7,539 nt of DNA from CAZVIJ01 sp964626735 (GTDB lineage Bacteria; Patescibacteriota; Dojkabacteria; JAOAGR01): assembly GCA_964626735.1 (NCBI GenBank), contig CAZVIJ010000070.1:1-7539 (forward strand). Reading direction: 5' to 3'. Numbering within the stretch: position 1 is the stretch's first letter; every line of letters begins with the position of its first letter. A model generated the notes under the pieces. The model did not search any database, was not told where the DNA came from, and was given only the letters and a program-made list of their open reading frames with translations. The position numbers and the translations under genes were made by a program. Positions 1 through 5,183 of the stretch are shown here, in pieces.

Positions 1-123
1 ATTGCCGAAGGCGTCGAGCGCGAGGAGCAAATCGATATCCTGCGCGACCTCGGTTGCGATGGGATGCAAGGTTTTTTCGTGAGCTACCCGCTTCCGACCG
101 AAATCGTAACGAAGATCGTATAG
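1..123 (+). CDS. C-terminal end of an EAL-domain protein (c-di-GMP phosphodiesterase type), 5' truncated by the window
   Basis: The first 40 codons are open from base 1 and end in TAG at 121-123. The translation begins IAEGVEREEQ and continues through LGCDGMQGFF to PLPTEIVTKIV. AEGVE is the conserved EAL-domain motif near the last beta strands, whose glutamate takes part in metal binding in active enzymes. The D-x-x-QG(F/Y) segment followed by a PLP is the usual end of the domain. EAL proteins hydrolyse cyclic-di-GMP, but the catalytic EAL signature itself lies outside the window, so activity cannot be judged. The domain is the last one in the protein, with almost no tail after it. No convincing terminator follows. 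Family assignment is firm; enzymatic activity and N-terminal architecture are unknown. Confidence 0.9.
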   Translation: MAEGVEREEQIDILRDLGCDGMQGFFVSYPLPTEIVTKIV

Positions 124-185
124 CGCTATCACGGACTGCTGCGGACGGATGGAAAGATTATACGGCATAAGCGGCTTTTAGGCTT

Positions 186-214
186 TTTACTTCCAACGAA
201 ACCGATGCTATTAT
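186..214 (+). promoter_or_regulatory. Promoter of the 308-residue unknown gene (-35 TTTACT, extended -10)
   Basis: TTTACT at 186-191 matches four of six -35 consensus bases. It is followed by a 17-bp spacer and TATTAT at 209-214. TGC directly precedes the -10 (206-208), giving an extended -10 (TGN). Transcription should start near 221, only 2-3 nt before the ATG at 224, so the transcript is probably leaderless or nearly so. No ribosome binding site is present. Confidence 0.6.
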
Positions 215-223
215 CTCTGTTAA

Positions 224-1150
224 ATGATAACTCAAGAGCCAATCGATTTACTCCAACTCCACCGTATCGCTTCACAAAGGTGCGTTAACCCAGTTGAAGA
301 TAAAAGATATGCAGGATCCAACACGAATCCCGGCGCCCTGTTCTATAAAGCGCTCGGTCTTGATCGCAGATTCCTGCAGGACCGTATGCCGGTGAGCCAA
401 ATCCTTCTCGAATCGGAAGCACGAGGAGTCGCTTACGGGGCAATCGAGACGCGCCACGCACGTGGAGAGTACGGGAAAGTGGTTTACCATAGGGAGACCG
501 GCGCGTTGGTATCGGTGCAGGCGAATACCGATCGTATCGCTCCTCAGCAAATACGATGGCATGACCAAAAGGTATCGGAAGTTCTAATTGGCCTCATGAT
601 GGAACGGGCGACAGGAGACCTGAGCTCGTTGCTCGATTGCATGGCCGAGTATGACCAGAATTTAATCCAAATGCGGCTTTTCCCAAGCCTCAATACACGA
701 GCGCAGTACCTTACCGTATGGTACTACTTGTGCAGAAGCTACTCCGATATCCGGTACCTCGCCCATACAATAACGGATCTGCAAGAAGGAACAAACGACT
801 CAATCAAAGTAGATAGTTCACGATGGTCGGTGGAGACCGAACTACGAGGCCCAGACTCTGAAGATGCACCGCTGTTGGGGTTCGAGGAGCCGTTCAACCC
901 ATTAGATGGATTGACGCGAATGGACGAGGTAACCTACAACAAGCCGCTCGTAATCCCGGTAGACCAAGCAGCAGAGCCGACGATGCGCGCTATGGCGATA
1001 CCGCCTCGCATCCCTCTCCAGCGCCTTGTCATGAATGTGCTGGTGCCCTATATCGGTTACGACAAAGCAACGAACAAACGGCAAGGAGACTACGTAGGTA
1101 TGGATACGTTCTACCTTTTTGACACGGTTTTGCCGATGGTAGTACAATAG
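224..1150 (+). CDS. Hypothetical protein, 308 residues, no family recognised
   Basis: I do not recognise this protein. The frame is open from ATG 224 to TAG 1148-1150 and a good promoter ends 10 bp before the ATG, which supports both the gene and its start. The product looks soluble: no signal peptide, no transmembrane stretch and no repeats. The middle (about residues 115-185) is rich in Leu, Met, Tyr and Arg and looks helical (LIGLMMERATGDLSSLLDCM; then WYYLCRSYSDIRYL). Residues 190-250 are acidic and proline-containing and look like a linker or extended region. The C-terminus (265-308) is hydrophobic and ends VLPMVVQ. There are only two cysteines (20 and 139) besides C170, with no CxxC pair, and no catalytic motif stands out. 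Its last 11 codons contain the promoter of the downstream T-box operon. Function is unknown; that it is a real gene is likely. Confidence 0.75.
   Translation: MITQEPIDLLQLHRIASQRCVNPVEDKRYAGSNTNPGALFYKALGLDRRFLQDRMPVSQILLESEARGVAYGAIETRHARGEYGKVVYHRETGALVSVQANTDRIAPQQIRWHDQKVSEVLIGLMMERATGDLSSLLDCMAEYDQNLIQMRLFPSLNTRAQYLTVWYYLCRSYSDIRYLAHTITDLQEGTNDSIKVDSSRWSVETELRGPDSEDAPLLGFEEPFNPLDGLTRMDEVTYNKPLVIPVDQAAEPTMRAMAIPPRIPLQRLVMNVLVPYIGYDKATNKRQGDYVGMDTFYLFDTVLPMVVQ
1119..1148 (+). promoter_or_regulatory. Sigma-70-type promoter of the T-box/aspS operon
   Basis: A perfect -35 TTGACA (1119-1124), an 18-bp spacer and TACAAT (1143-1148, five of six consensus bases) lie inside the last codons of the preceding gene. 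Transcription should start near 1155, leaving a leader of about 205 nt up to the end of the T-box terminator. It is the strongest promoter sequence in the window, as expected for a gene set whose output is then limited by attenuation. Confidence 0.75.
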
Positions 1151-1293
1151 TGAACATGCTTTGATGTTGCTGACACAACATCCGCGAAACGCAAGCAGAT
1201 GGAAGAAACCGTTTATCGGGACTAGAACCATCCGGGAAGTACCCGTTACAGTACACAGCTGTGAAAAAAGCTACGAGCTGAGTTACTCAGAGC

Positions 1294-1326
1294 GTAAGGT
1301 GGCACCGCGTTATTTGACGCCCTTAC
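1294..1326 (+). promoter_or_regulatory. T-box antiterminator helix
   Basis: GUAAGG (1294-1299) pairs with CCUUAC (1321-1326), and GCG (1307-1309) pairs with CGC (1318-1320). The seven-nucleotide bulge UGGCACC (1300-1306) lies between the two helices and the loop is UUAUUUGA. All nine pairs are Watson-Crick. This is exactly the conserved architecture whose bulge captures the tRNA NCCA end. Its 3' arm is the same stretch that forms the 5' arm of the terminator. Confidence 0.9.
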
Positions 1327-1360
1327 ATGTACGGGAAACCGTACTGTGAGGGCGTTTTTT
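1317..1360 (+). terminator. Intrinsic terminator of the T-box leader
   Basis: The 5' arm is 1317-1334 and the 3' arm is 1339-1355. They form a 17-bp stem with one G-U pair and a single bulged T at 1328, capped by a GAAA tetraloop (1335-1338) and followed by a run of T to 1360. The 5' arm reuses bases 1318-1326 of the antiterminator, so the two structures exclude each other. The terminator ends only 6 nt before the first start codon of the operon. Confidence 0.92.
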
Positions 1361-1366
1361 AATGCG

Positions 1367-2107
1367 ATGAAACTACCAAAAGTCTTACTAAAACATTCTG
1401 CGAAAATCGAAGACCTTGTCGTGTCATTCAATCCCAATTCGACAAGGAAATCGACGGGCGATATCGACCAGCTTATTGAAGCTGAGTGGCAAAGCGCGCT
1501 CATGTTTGCCCAACGCGAGGATCGCAAACTGTGGAATTCCGTCACGTATCGGCTTAATGCATGTTCTGTCCTCGACGGCAAAGTCGTGCTTGATTTAGGG
1601 CTCACCGATTACAAAACGTATATCGGGCTGCGAGGATACGATCTCATTTCCGAACTTGGCGAGGAATACCTCACGAAAACGGTGTACCTAGAATCCCTGC
1701 TTGTTACGACCGACGGTTTCTACGTTTTGGGAGAGCTCTCCGGGAAAACGATGGAGACGCAATCGGTCGATACGATTGGCGGAGTCCTCTCGCACAGCGA
1801 ATTGGAAGTTACGGACGCTGGCGATTTGAAGACAGCATTGCTCACGGAATTCAAGGAAGAGGCGAACATTCCTGAACAATACGTCGATTCGATCCAACTA
1901 ACCGGCATAACGCTTGATGAGGGCTATAAAGTAGGCATCCACTTCGTGACGCGATTGACGATCACCAGCGATCGATTGAAGTCATTGTTCTCGGAAGGAA
2001 CCGACAGCGAACTCAAAGGACTGGTTTTCGTCCCTTCTGATGAGATCTTCGAATATCTTAAAGGCATGGGGAAAGAATATGCTTTATTGCCGTATTTACT
2101 AACATGA
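1367..2107 (+). CDS. Divergent Nudix-like protein, first gene of the T-box operon
   Basis: The frame is open from a GTG at 1346, but that codon lies inside the terminator hairpin, so I take ATG 1367 (246 residues). The C-terminal half resembles a Nudix hydrolase. GGVLSHSE at 138-145 fits the Gx5E start of the Nudix box, and LLTEFKEEANI at 158-168 fits its REUxEExGU end, with metal-ligand glutamates E161, E164 and E165. The Arg of the box is Thr160, the Gly is Asn167, and the link between the two halves is about seven residues longer than normal. Nudix enzymes cleave nucleoside diphosphates linked to another group; the substrate here cannot be predicted. The N-terminal 110 residues are not recognised. 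The stop overlaps the next ATG as ATGA, which suggests translational coupling. The family call is moderate and activity is uncertain. Confidence 0.7.
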   Translation: MKLPKVLLKHSAKIEDLVVSFNPNSTRKSTGDIDQLIEAEWQSALMFAQREDRKLWNSVTYRLNACSVLDGKVVLDLGLTDYKTYIGLRGYDLISELGEEYLTKTVYLESLLVTTDGFYVLGELSGKTMETQSVDTIGGVLSHSELEVTDAGDLKTALLTEFKEEANIPEQYVDSIQLTGITLDEGYKVGIHFVTRLTITSDRLKSLFSEGTDSELKGLVFVPSDEIFEYLKGMGKEYALLPYLLT

Positions 2108-2580
2108 ACGCTTTCAACAAAATTAAAATGCTTCTTGACGAAAATGCGATCGAGTATTCGCTTTCCGAACATCCGCCGGTAACGACAAGCGAAGAGGCGG
2201 CGAGAGTACGAGGAGTCGAATTGAAAACGGGCGCGAAAGCCATGGTTGTGAAGTCGAAGGATTCGTATATGCTTATCGTCTTGCCGGGAGATAGGAAGAT
2301 CAACTGGCGCAAAGTTAAAAACGAGCTTGGCGTTAAAGACGTATCTCTCGCTCCTCAAGAAGAGGCAGAAAAGGTAACGGGATGCAAAAGGGGATCCGTC
2401 CCGCCATTTGGCAACGTGCTCGGACTGGCGACCTACTTTGATGAAGCACTGCTCGAAAATGAGTATGTGAATTTCAATCCCGGAAGCCTCGTCCATTCAA
2501 TCCAAATGAAATCTGTCGACTTAGTTCGGCTCGTCAATCCAAACAGAGTATCGATTACCGACGCTGACCCAAAGCCGTGA
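2104..2580 (+). CDS. YbaK/EbsC-family aminoacyl-tRNA deacylase
   Basis: This 158-residue, single-domain protein has the length and motif order of free-standing YbaK/ProX-type editing proteins. The visible marks are EHPPVTTSEEAA near residue 22, GAKAMVVK around 43-50 with K45 in the place of the catalytic-pocket lysine, LIVLPGDRKINWRKV at 57-71, TGCKRGSVPPFG at 92-103 (the conserved glycine and P-P-F-G turn) and NFNPGSLVHSIQM at 123-135. Members of this superfamily hydrolyse mischarged tRNAs in trans (for example Cys- or Ala-tRNA-Pro); which one this acts on cannot be told from the sequence. The start overlaps the Nudix-like stop by 4 bp and has no Shine-Dalgarno sequence. Control by the same T-box as aspS suggests a proofreading role linked to aspartyl-tRNA metabolism, which is inference. 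Confidence 0.88.
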   Translation: MNAFNKIKMLLDENAIEYSLSEHPPVTTSEEAARVRGVELKTGAKAMVVKSKDSYMLIVLPGDRKINWRKVKNELGVKDVSLAPQEEAEKVTGCKRGSVPPFGNVLGLATYFDEALLENEYVNFNPGSLVHSIQMKSVDLVRLVNPNRVSITDADPKP

Positions 2581-2684
2581 AGCGGCGCGTTCAATTTTCA
2601 ATGACCAATATTGCATTGTTTTATTGAGAGATTGAAAAAATTATTTTAGTAGTTTGTTTTTTAGAGTTAGTAGAAACAGAAATT

Positions 2685-4034
2685 ATGAATGACAGAGTTT
2701 TTATCAAACAATTGCCGGAAAAGGTTGGCGAAGAGGTAACCTTAGGCGGATGGATGCATCGGTTCAGGAATCTAGGAAAGGTAGCATTTATCGTGCTGCG
2801 CGACTCCACCGGTACAGTGCAATGCGTTCTCGATGCTCCGCTTATCGATACCGTGAAGGACTTACAAGTCGAATCGGTTTTGAAAGTGACCGGAAATGTG
2901 GTTAAAACGCCGAAAGGCGATGCCGTCGAGGTTCAAGTTTCGAACATCGAGGTAGTTTCCCCGGTAAAGGATATGATTCCCGTCGAGATCAACAAGGACG
3001 AGATCGATGCGCATATGGAGACGGTGATCGACCACCGGGGCGTGACATTGCGACACCCTAAACAGCAAGCGATTTTCCGCATTCAAGCTGGCATCGTTCG
3101 GGCGTTTCGTGATGCGATGTTTGCGCGCGGGTTCATGGAATTCCGATCGCCTGTCCTCAACGGAGCTCCATCGGAAAGCGGCGCATCAGTTTTCGAGGTG
3201 AAGTATTACGACGATAAGGCATATCTCGCGCAGAGTCCCCAAACCTATAAGCAAATCATGGTTGGCGTTTTCGAGCGGGTATTTACGGTAACACCGGTAT
3301 TCCGAGCGGAAAAACACAACACGACCCGCCATTTGATGGAGATCACCCAGATGGACGGCGAGATGGGGTTTATCGATTCGTACGAGGAAGTTCTCGACGT
3401 GATCGAAGGAGTCGTAAGAGATATCTTAGGGTACCTTGCTCAATTCCATGCAGCCGACCTAGCATTGTGGAATGCTGAACTTCCCAAACTTCCCGAAGGG
3501 AAATTCCCGAGAATCAAGGTACGCGAGGCGCTTGAAATTATCGAAAAGCGGACCGGTAAATCGGCAAAGCGGGAAGAGCTTGACCTCGATCCGGAAGACG
3601 AACGGGAAATTGCCAAGTACGTCGTCGAGCAAAACGGCAGCGATTTCTTGTGGCTTTTGAATTTCAAGAAGGACAAGAATTTCTATACGTGGAACGACAA
3701 GGAAAACCCGGAAGAATCGCTCAGCTACGACTTGGAGTGCCGAGGCCTCGAATGGCTTTCCGGAACGCACCGTATTCACGACTATGAAGTTCTTTTGCAG
3801 AGAATGAAAGATCAAGATCTTTCGTTGGAGCATTACGAGCACTACCTCGAAGCGTTCAAGTACGGAATTCCGTCCGAAGCCGGCTTCTCGCTCGGCCTTG
3901 AGCGAATGACCATGCAAATCTTGCAGCTCAAGAACATCCGCGAAGCGACGCTTTTCCCATCGGATCTCGACAGGATCGCGGGACAACGGATATCCAGGAC
4001 GAAGGCAGAAGATCCGGAAGTTACGGAAAATTAA
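2685..4034 (+). CDS. aspS: Aspartyl-tRNA synthetase, archaeal type, probably non-discriminating (Asp/Asn)
   Basis: This 449-residue class IIb synthetase attaches aspartate to tRNA in the cytoplasm. Residues 1-100 form the OB-fold anticodon-binding domain (VTLGGWMHRFRNLGKVAF at 18-35). Class II motif 1 runs through FMEFRSPVLNG (150-160), LAQSPQTYKQ is at 181-190, motif 2 is FRAEKHNTTRH (206-216) and motif 3 is GFSLGLERM (400-408), followed by LFPSDLDR. The length is that of archaeal-type AspRS, shorter than the usual bacterial enzyme of about 590 residues because the GAD insertion domain is absent. His25, in the anticodon-contacting loop, corresponds to the position that is Trp in discriminating archaeal enzymes and His in non-discriminating ones. 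The enzyme may therefore also make Asp-tRNA-Asn for GatCAB, which is not in this window. A 104-nt AT-rich gap precedes it and no Shine-Dalgarno sequence is seen. It is last in the T-box operon. Confidence 0.96.
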   Translation: MNDRVFIKQLPEKVGEEVTLGGWMHRFRNLGKVAFIVLRDSTGTVQCVLDAPLIDTVKDLQVESVLKVTGNVVKTPKGDAVEVQVSNIEVVSPVKDMIPVEINKDEIDAHMETVIDHRGVTLRHPKQQAIFRIQAGIVRAFRDAMFARGFMEFRSPVLNGAPSESGASVFEVKYYDDKAYLAQSPQTYKQIMVGVFERVFTVTPVFRAEKHNTTRHLMEITQMDGEMGFIDSYEEVLDVIEGVVRDILGYLAQFHAADLALWNAELPKLPEGKFPRIKVREALEIIEKRTGKSAKREELDLDPEDEREIAKYVVEQNGSDFLWLLNFKKDKNFYTWNDKENPEESLSYDLECRGLEWLSGTHRIHDYEVLLQRMKDQDLSLEHYEHYLEAFKYGIPSEAGFSLGLERMTMQILQLKNIREATLFPSDLDRIAGQRISRTKAEDPEVTEN

Positions 4035-4723
4035 GACAAAGCCCTGATAAGCGTAGGAACCACGTTGGCAAACATACCCACCGTGGTTTCTTCATTTTGG
4101 GCAGGCATATTCTTGAATACATACAGCCAAGCGTTTTCCCTCAATTCCCCATCGGCAATCCGTAAAGCCGCATTCGTTAAATAAGGCTTATCGGATATGT
4201 AACCGCACTTGCCGTCCAAGCGGTATCGAAGTCTCGGGTCAGCATTTCGCGCATCATAACCTCCCCATATACCTTGCTTCGGCGCATGATCTGCATAGTA
4301 AGCGTAAAAGCCGGTCGCCGCTAGTTCTATTCCACCATGTACTTTTTCGAACGAGCTTATACGAGTTAGATGTACATCGACGTCGAGGTCTCTTCGTCCT
4401 GGCTTTAGGTTTACGACGGAAAGCCTGCTGAGGACAATGTTACCTTTGACAAGTTCGACAGCCGCCGCTGCGATAGTATCCCGCACATTCAAAATTTTAA
4501 TATTTGGATTCACATCCATCCTGGCTGCCGCGTCAAAGGGAGAAGTGCTAATCACCTCTGTTAGACCGACTGCTGCTGCGATTTCTGCCATATCCAAGCT
4601 TACGGCATCGAGTACAGCTCGTTTCATACAATCGAATTCGCCAAGTTTTTTATCTACTTGTAGGAACGGGTTGTAATCGAATCGTCTTTTGATACCTTCA
4701 AAATCTAGCGGCGCACCGTGCAT
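4031..4723 (-). CDS. Hypothetical protein, 230 residues, no family recognised
   Basis: I do not recognise this protein. It is open from ATG 4723-4721 to TAA 4033-4031 with a perfect extended -10 box 9 bp upstream, which supports the start. There is no signal peptide, membrane segment or cysteine cluster (only C32 and C173). Residues 35-100 are alanine-rich and look helical (MAEIAAAVGLTEVI; RDTIAAAAVELV). Residues 95-140 look like alternating strands (IVLSRLSVVNL; DLDVDVHLT; GIELAATGFYAYY). Residues 150-180 are glycine- and charge-rich (GIWGGYDARNADPRLRYRLD). It is probably a soluble alpha/beta protein. It converges on aspS, and both stop codons use the same TTAA. It diverges from the HIT gene across 51 bp. 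Its function is unknown. Confidence 0.78.
   Translation of the reverse strand: MHGAPLDFEGIKRRFDYNPFLQVDKKLGEFDCMKRAVLDAVSLDMAEIAAAVGLTEVISTSPFDAAARMDVNPNIKILNVRDTIAAAAVELVKGNIVLSRLSVVNLKPGRRDLDVDVHLTRISSFEKVHGGIELAATGFYAYYADHAPKQGIWGGYDARNADPRLRYRLDGKCGYISDKPYLTNAALRIADGELRENAWLYVFKNMPAQNEETTVGMFANVVPTLIRALS
4056..4098 (+). terminator. Probable intrinsic terminator of the T-box/aspS operon
   Basis: GGAACCACG (4056-4064) pairs with CGTGGTTTC (4082-4090): nine pairs, one of them G-T. After a one-base mismatch the stem continues with TGG/CCA (4066-4068/4078-4080), leaving a 9-nt loop. The T-rich stretch TTCATTTT follows. It lies 22 nt after the aspS stop, inside the coding sequence of the convergent gene. 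The T tract is interrupted, so the confidence is moderate. Confidence 0.6.
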
Positions 4724-4731
4724 AGCCCATA

Positions 4732-4740
4732 ATTATACCA
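4732..4740 (-). promoter_or_regulatory. Extended -10 promoter of the 230-residue unknown gene
   Basis: Read on the - strand this is TGGTATAAT: a consensus TATAAT (4737-4732) with the TGN extension (4740-4738), which often makes a -35 element dispensable; none is seen. Transcription should start near 4725, about 2 nt before the ATG, so the mRNA should be leaderless. Confidence 0.68.
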
Positions 4741-4762
4741 TGCATTCTCGACATAATTTCTC

Positions 4763-4768
4763 TATTAT
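4763..4768 (+). promoter_or_regulatory. Likely -10 box of the HIT gene
   Basis: TATTAT ends 7 bp before the ATG at 4775, so the predicted transcription start falls on the A of the start codon. No good -35 and no TGN extension are present. The call rests on the -10 match and on the same layout at two other genes in the window. Confidence 0.45.
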
Positions 4769-4774
4769 GGATGT

Positions 4775-5167
4775 ATGGACGAGTGCCTATTTTGCAAAAT
4801 TGCCAAGGGGGAACTACCATCCCATAAGGTATGGGAAGACGACAAATATGTCGCATTCATGGATATTTTCCCGATACAAAAAGGACATGTGCTGTTGATA
4901 CCGAAAGAGCATATGGATTATATTTTCGAGACACCTGAACCTACGTATACCGAGCTTTTCCAGCGGGCAAAGGTTTTGGGCCTTGCTATAAAAAGGGCAA
5001 TGGGAACTCCCCGCGTTGCCATATCGGTAGAGGGATTCCAGGTCCCCCATCTTCATGTTCACCTGATACCTGTCAGCAAACGAGGAGATATGAATCCTTC
5101 ATTGGCGACACCTTCTACGATGGATGACTTAAGCTACTACTGCGAAAAAATAAAAGAGCAGCTTTAA
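4775..5167 (+). CDS. HIT-family (histidine triad) nucleotide-binding protein
   Basis: This 130-residue protein has the full layout of the branch of HIT proteins that bind and hydrolyse dinucleoside polyphosphates or nucleotide phosphoramidates. CLFCKIAKGELP at 4-15 gives the C-x-x-C zinc-type start. KGHVLLIPKEH is at 36-46. The catalytic triad PHLHVHLIP is at 91-99, with H92, H94 and H96 and the central H94 expected to be the nucleophile. The segment just before the triad reads SVEGFQV rather than the usual N-x-G-x-x-A-G-Q, so nucleotide contacts may differ. ATG 4775 is chosen because it gives the standard N-terminus and sits at the predicted transcription start. Its 3' end overlaps the terminator of the opposing ftsH operon. 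Confidence 0.92.
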   Translation: MDECLFCKIAKGELPSHKVWEDDKYVAFMDIFPIQKGHVLLIPKEHMDYIFETPEPTYTELFQRAKVLGLAIKRAMGTPRVAISVEGFQVPHLHVHLIPVSKRGDMNPSLATPSTMDDLSYYCEKIKEQL

Positions 5168-5179
5168 CCGCTAACGCTC
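5145..5179 (-). terminator. Intrinsic terminator of the ftsH operon
   Basis: On the - strand GAGC (5179-5176), a 3-nt bulge and AGC (5172-5170) pair with GCT (5162-5160) and GCTC (5159-5156) around a 7-nt loop. The tract TTTTATTTTTT (5155-5145) follows at once. It begins 4 nt after the stop of the small membrane protein and overlaps the last codons of the HIT gene. Nothing T-rich follows on the + strand, so it acts in one direction only. Confidence 0.72.
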
Positions 5180-5183
5180 ACAA

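Larger units (their letters stand above)
1155..1360 (+). promoter_or_regulatory. T-box riboswitch leader (tRNA-sensing transcription attenuator) of the aspS operon
   Basis: The leader contains AAGGTGGCACCGCG at 1296-1309, which matches the T-box consensus AGGGTGGNACCGCG at all but one defined position. A rho-independent terminator follows immediately. T-box RNAs bind a specific tRNA and read through when it is uncharged. The bulge sequence UGGC at 1300-1303 would pair with GCCA at a tRNA 3' end, so the sensed tRNA should have discriminator base G73. That fits tRNA-Asp and tRNA-Asn, and an AspRS gene lies in the operon. Upstream helices that can be drawn are GATGTTG/CAACATC (1163-1169/1176-1182) closed by TGCTT/AAGCA (1157-1161/1193-1197), GATGG/CCATC (1198-1202/1228-1232) with inner CCG/CGG, CGGG/CCCG (1233-1236/1242-1245), and CTGAG/CTCAG (1278-1282/1286-1290), the last in the usual position of Stem III. 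I could not find a canonical Stem I or settle the specifier codon. Confidence 0.9.

Noticed and set aside
169..188. AAGC and GCTT with a T run after the EAL gene as a terminator.
   Set aside because: The stem would be only four pairs with a 9-nt loop, too weak to call.
1191..1197. GAAACGCA near 1186-1193 as a specifier segment (would read CGC, Arg).
   Set aside because: It resembles the GAA-A-codon-A pattern, but there is no matching AGUA strand opposite, and an Arg reading does not fit the operon.
1161..1349. A 62-codon + strand ORF between the unknown gene and the Nudix-like gene.
   Set aside because: It covers the T-box leader, antiterminator and half of the terminator; the RNA structure explains the sequence.
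1346..1366. GTG 1346 as the start of the Nudix-like protein.
   Set aside because: It lies in the 3' arm of the intrinsic terminator; ATG 1367 just after the T run is the sensible start.
1924..2496. A 190-codon - strand ORF across the Nudix-like and deacylase genes.
   Set aside because: It is antisense to two supported genes and spans their junction; no promoter and no family resemblance.
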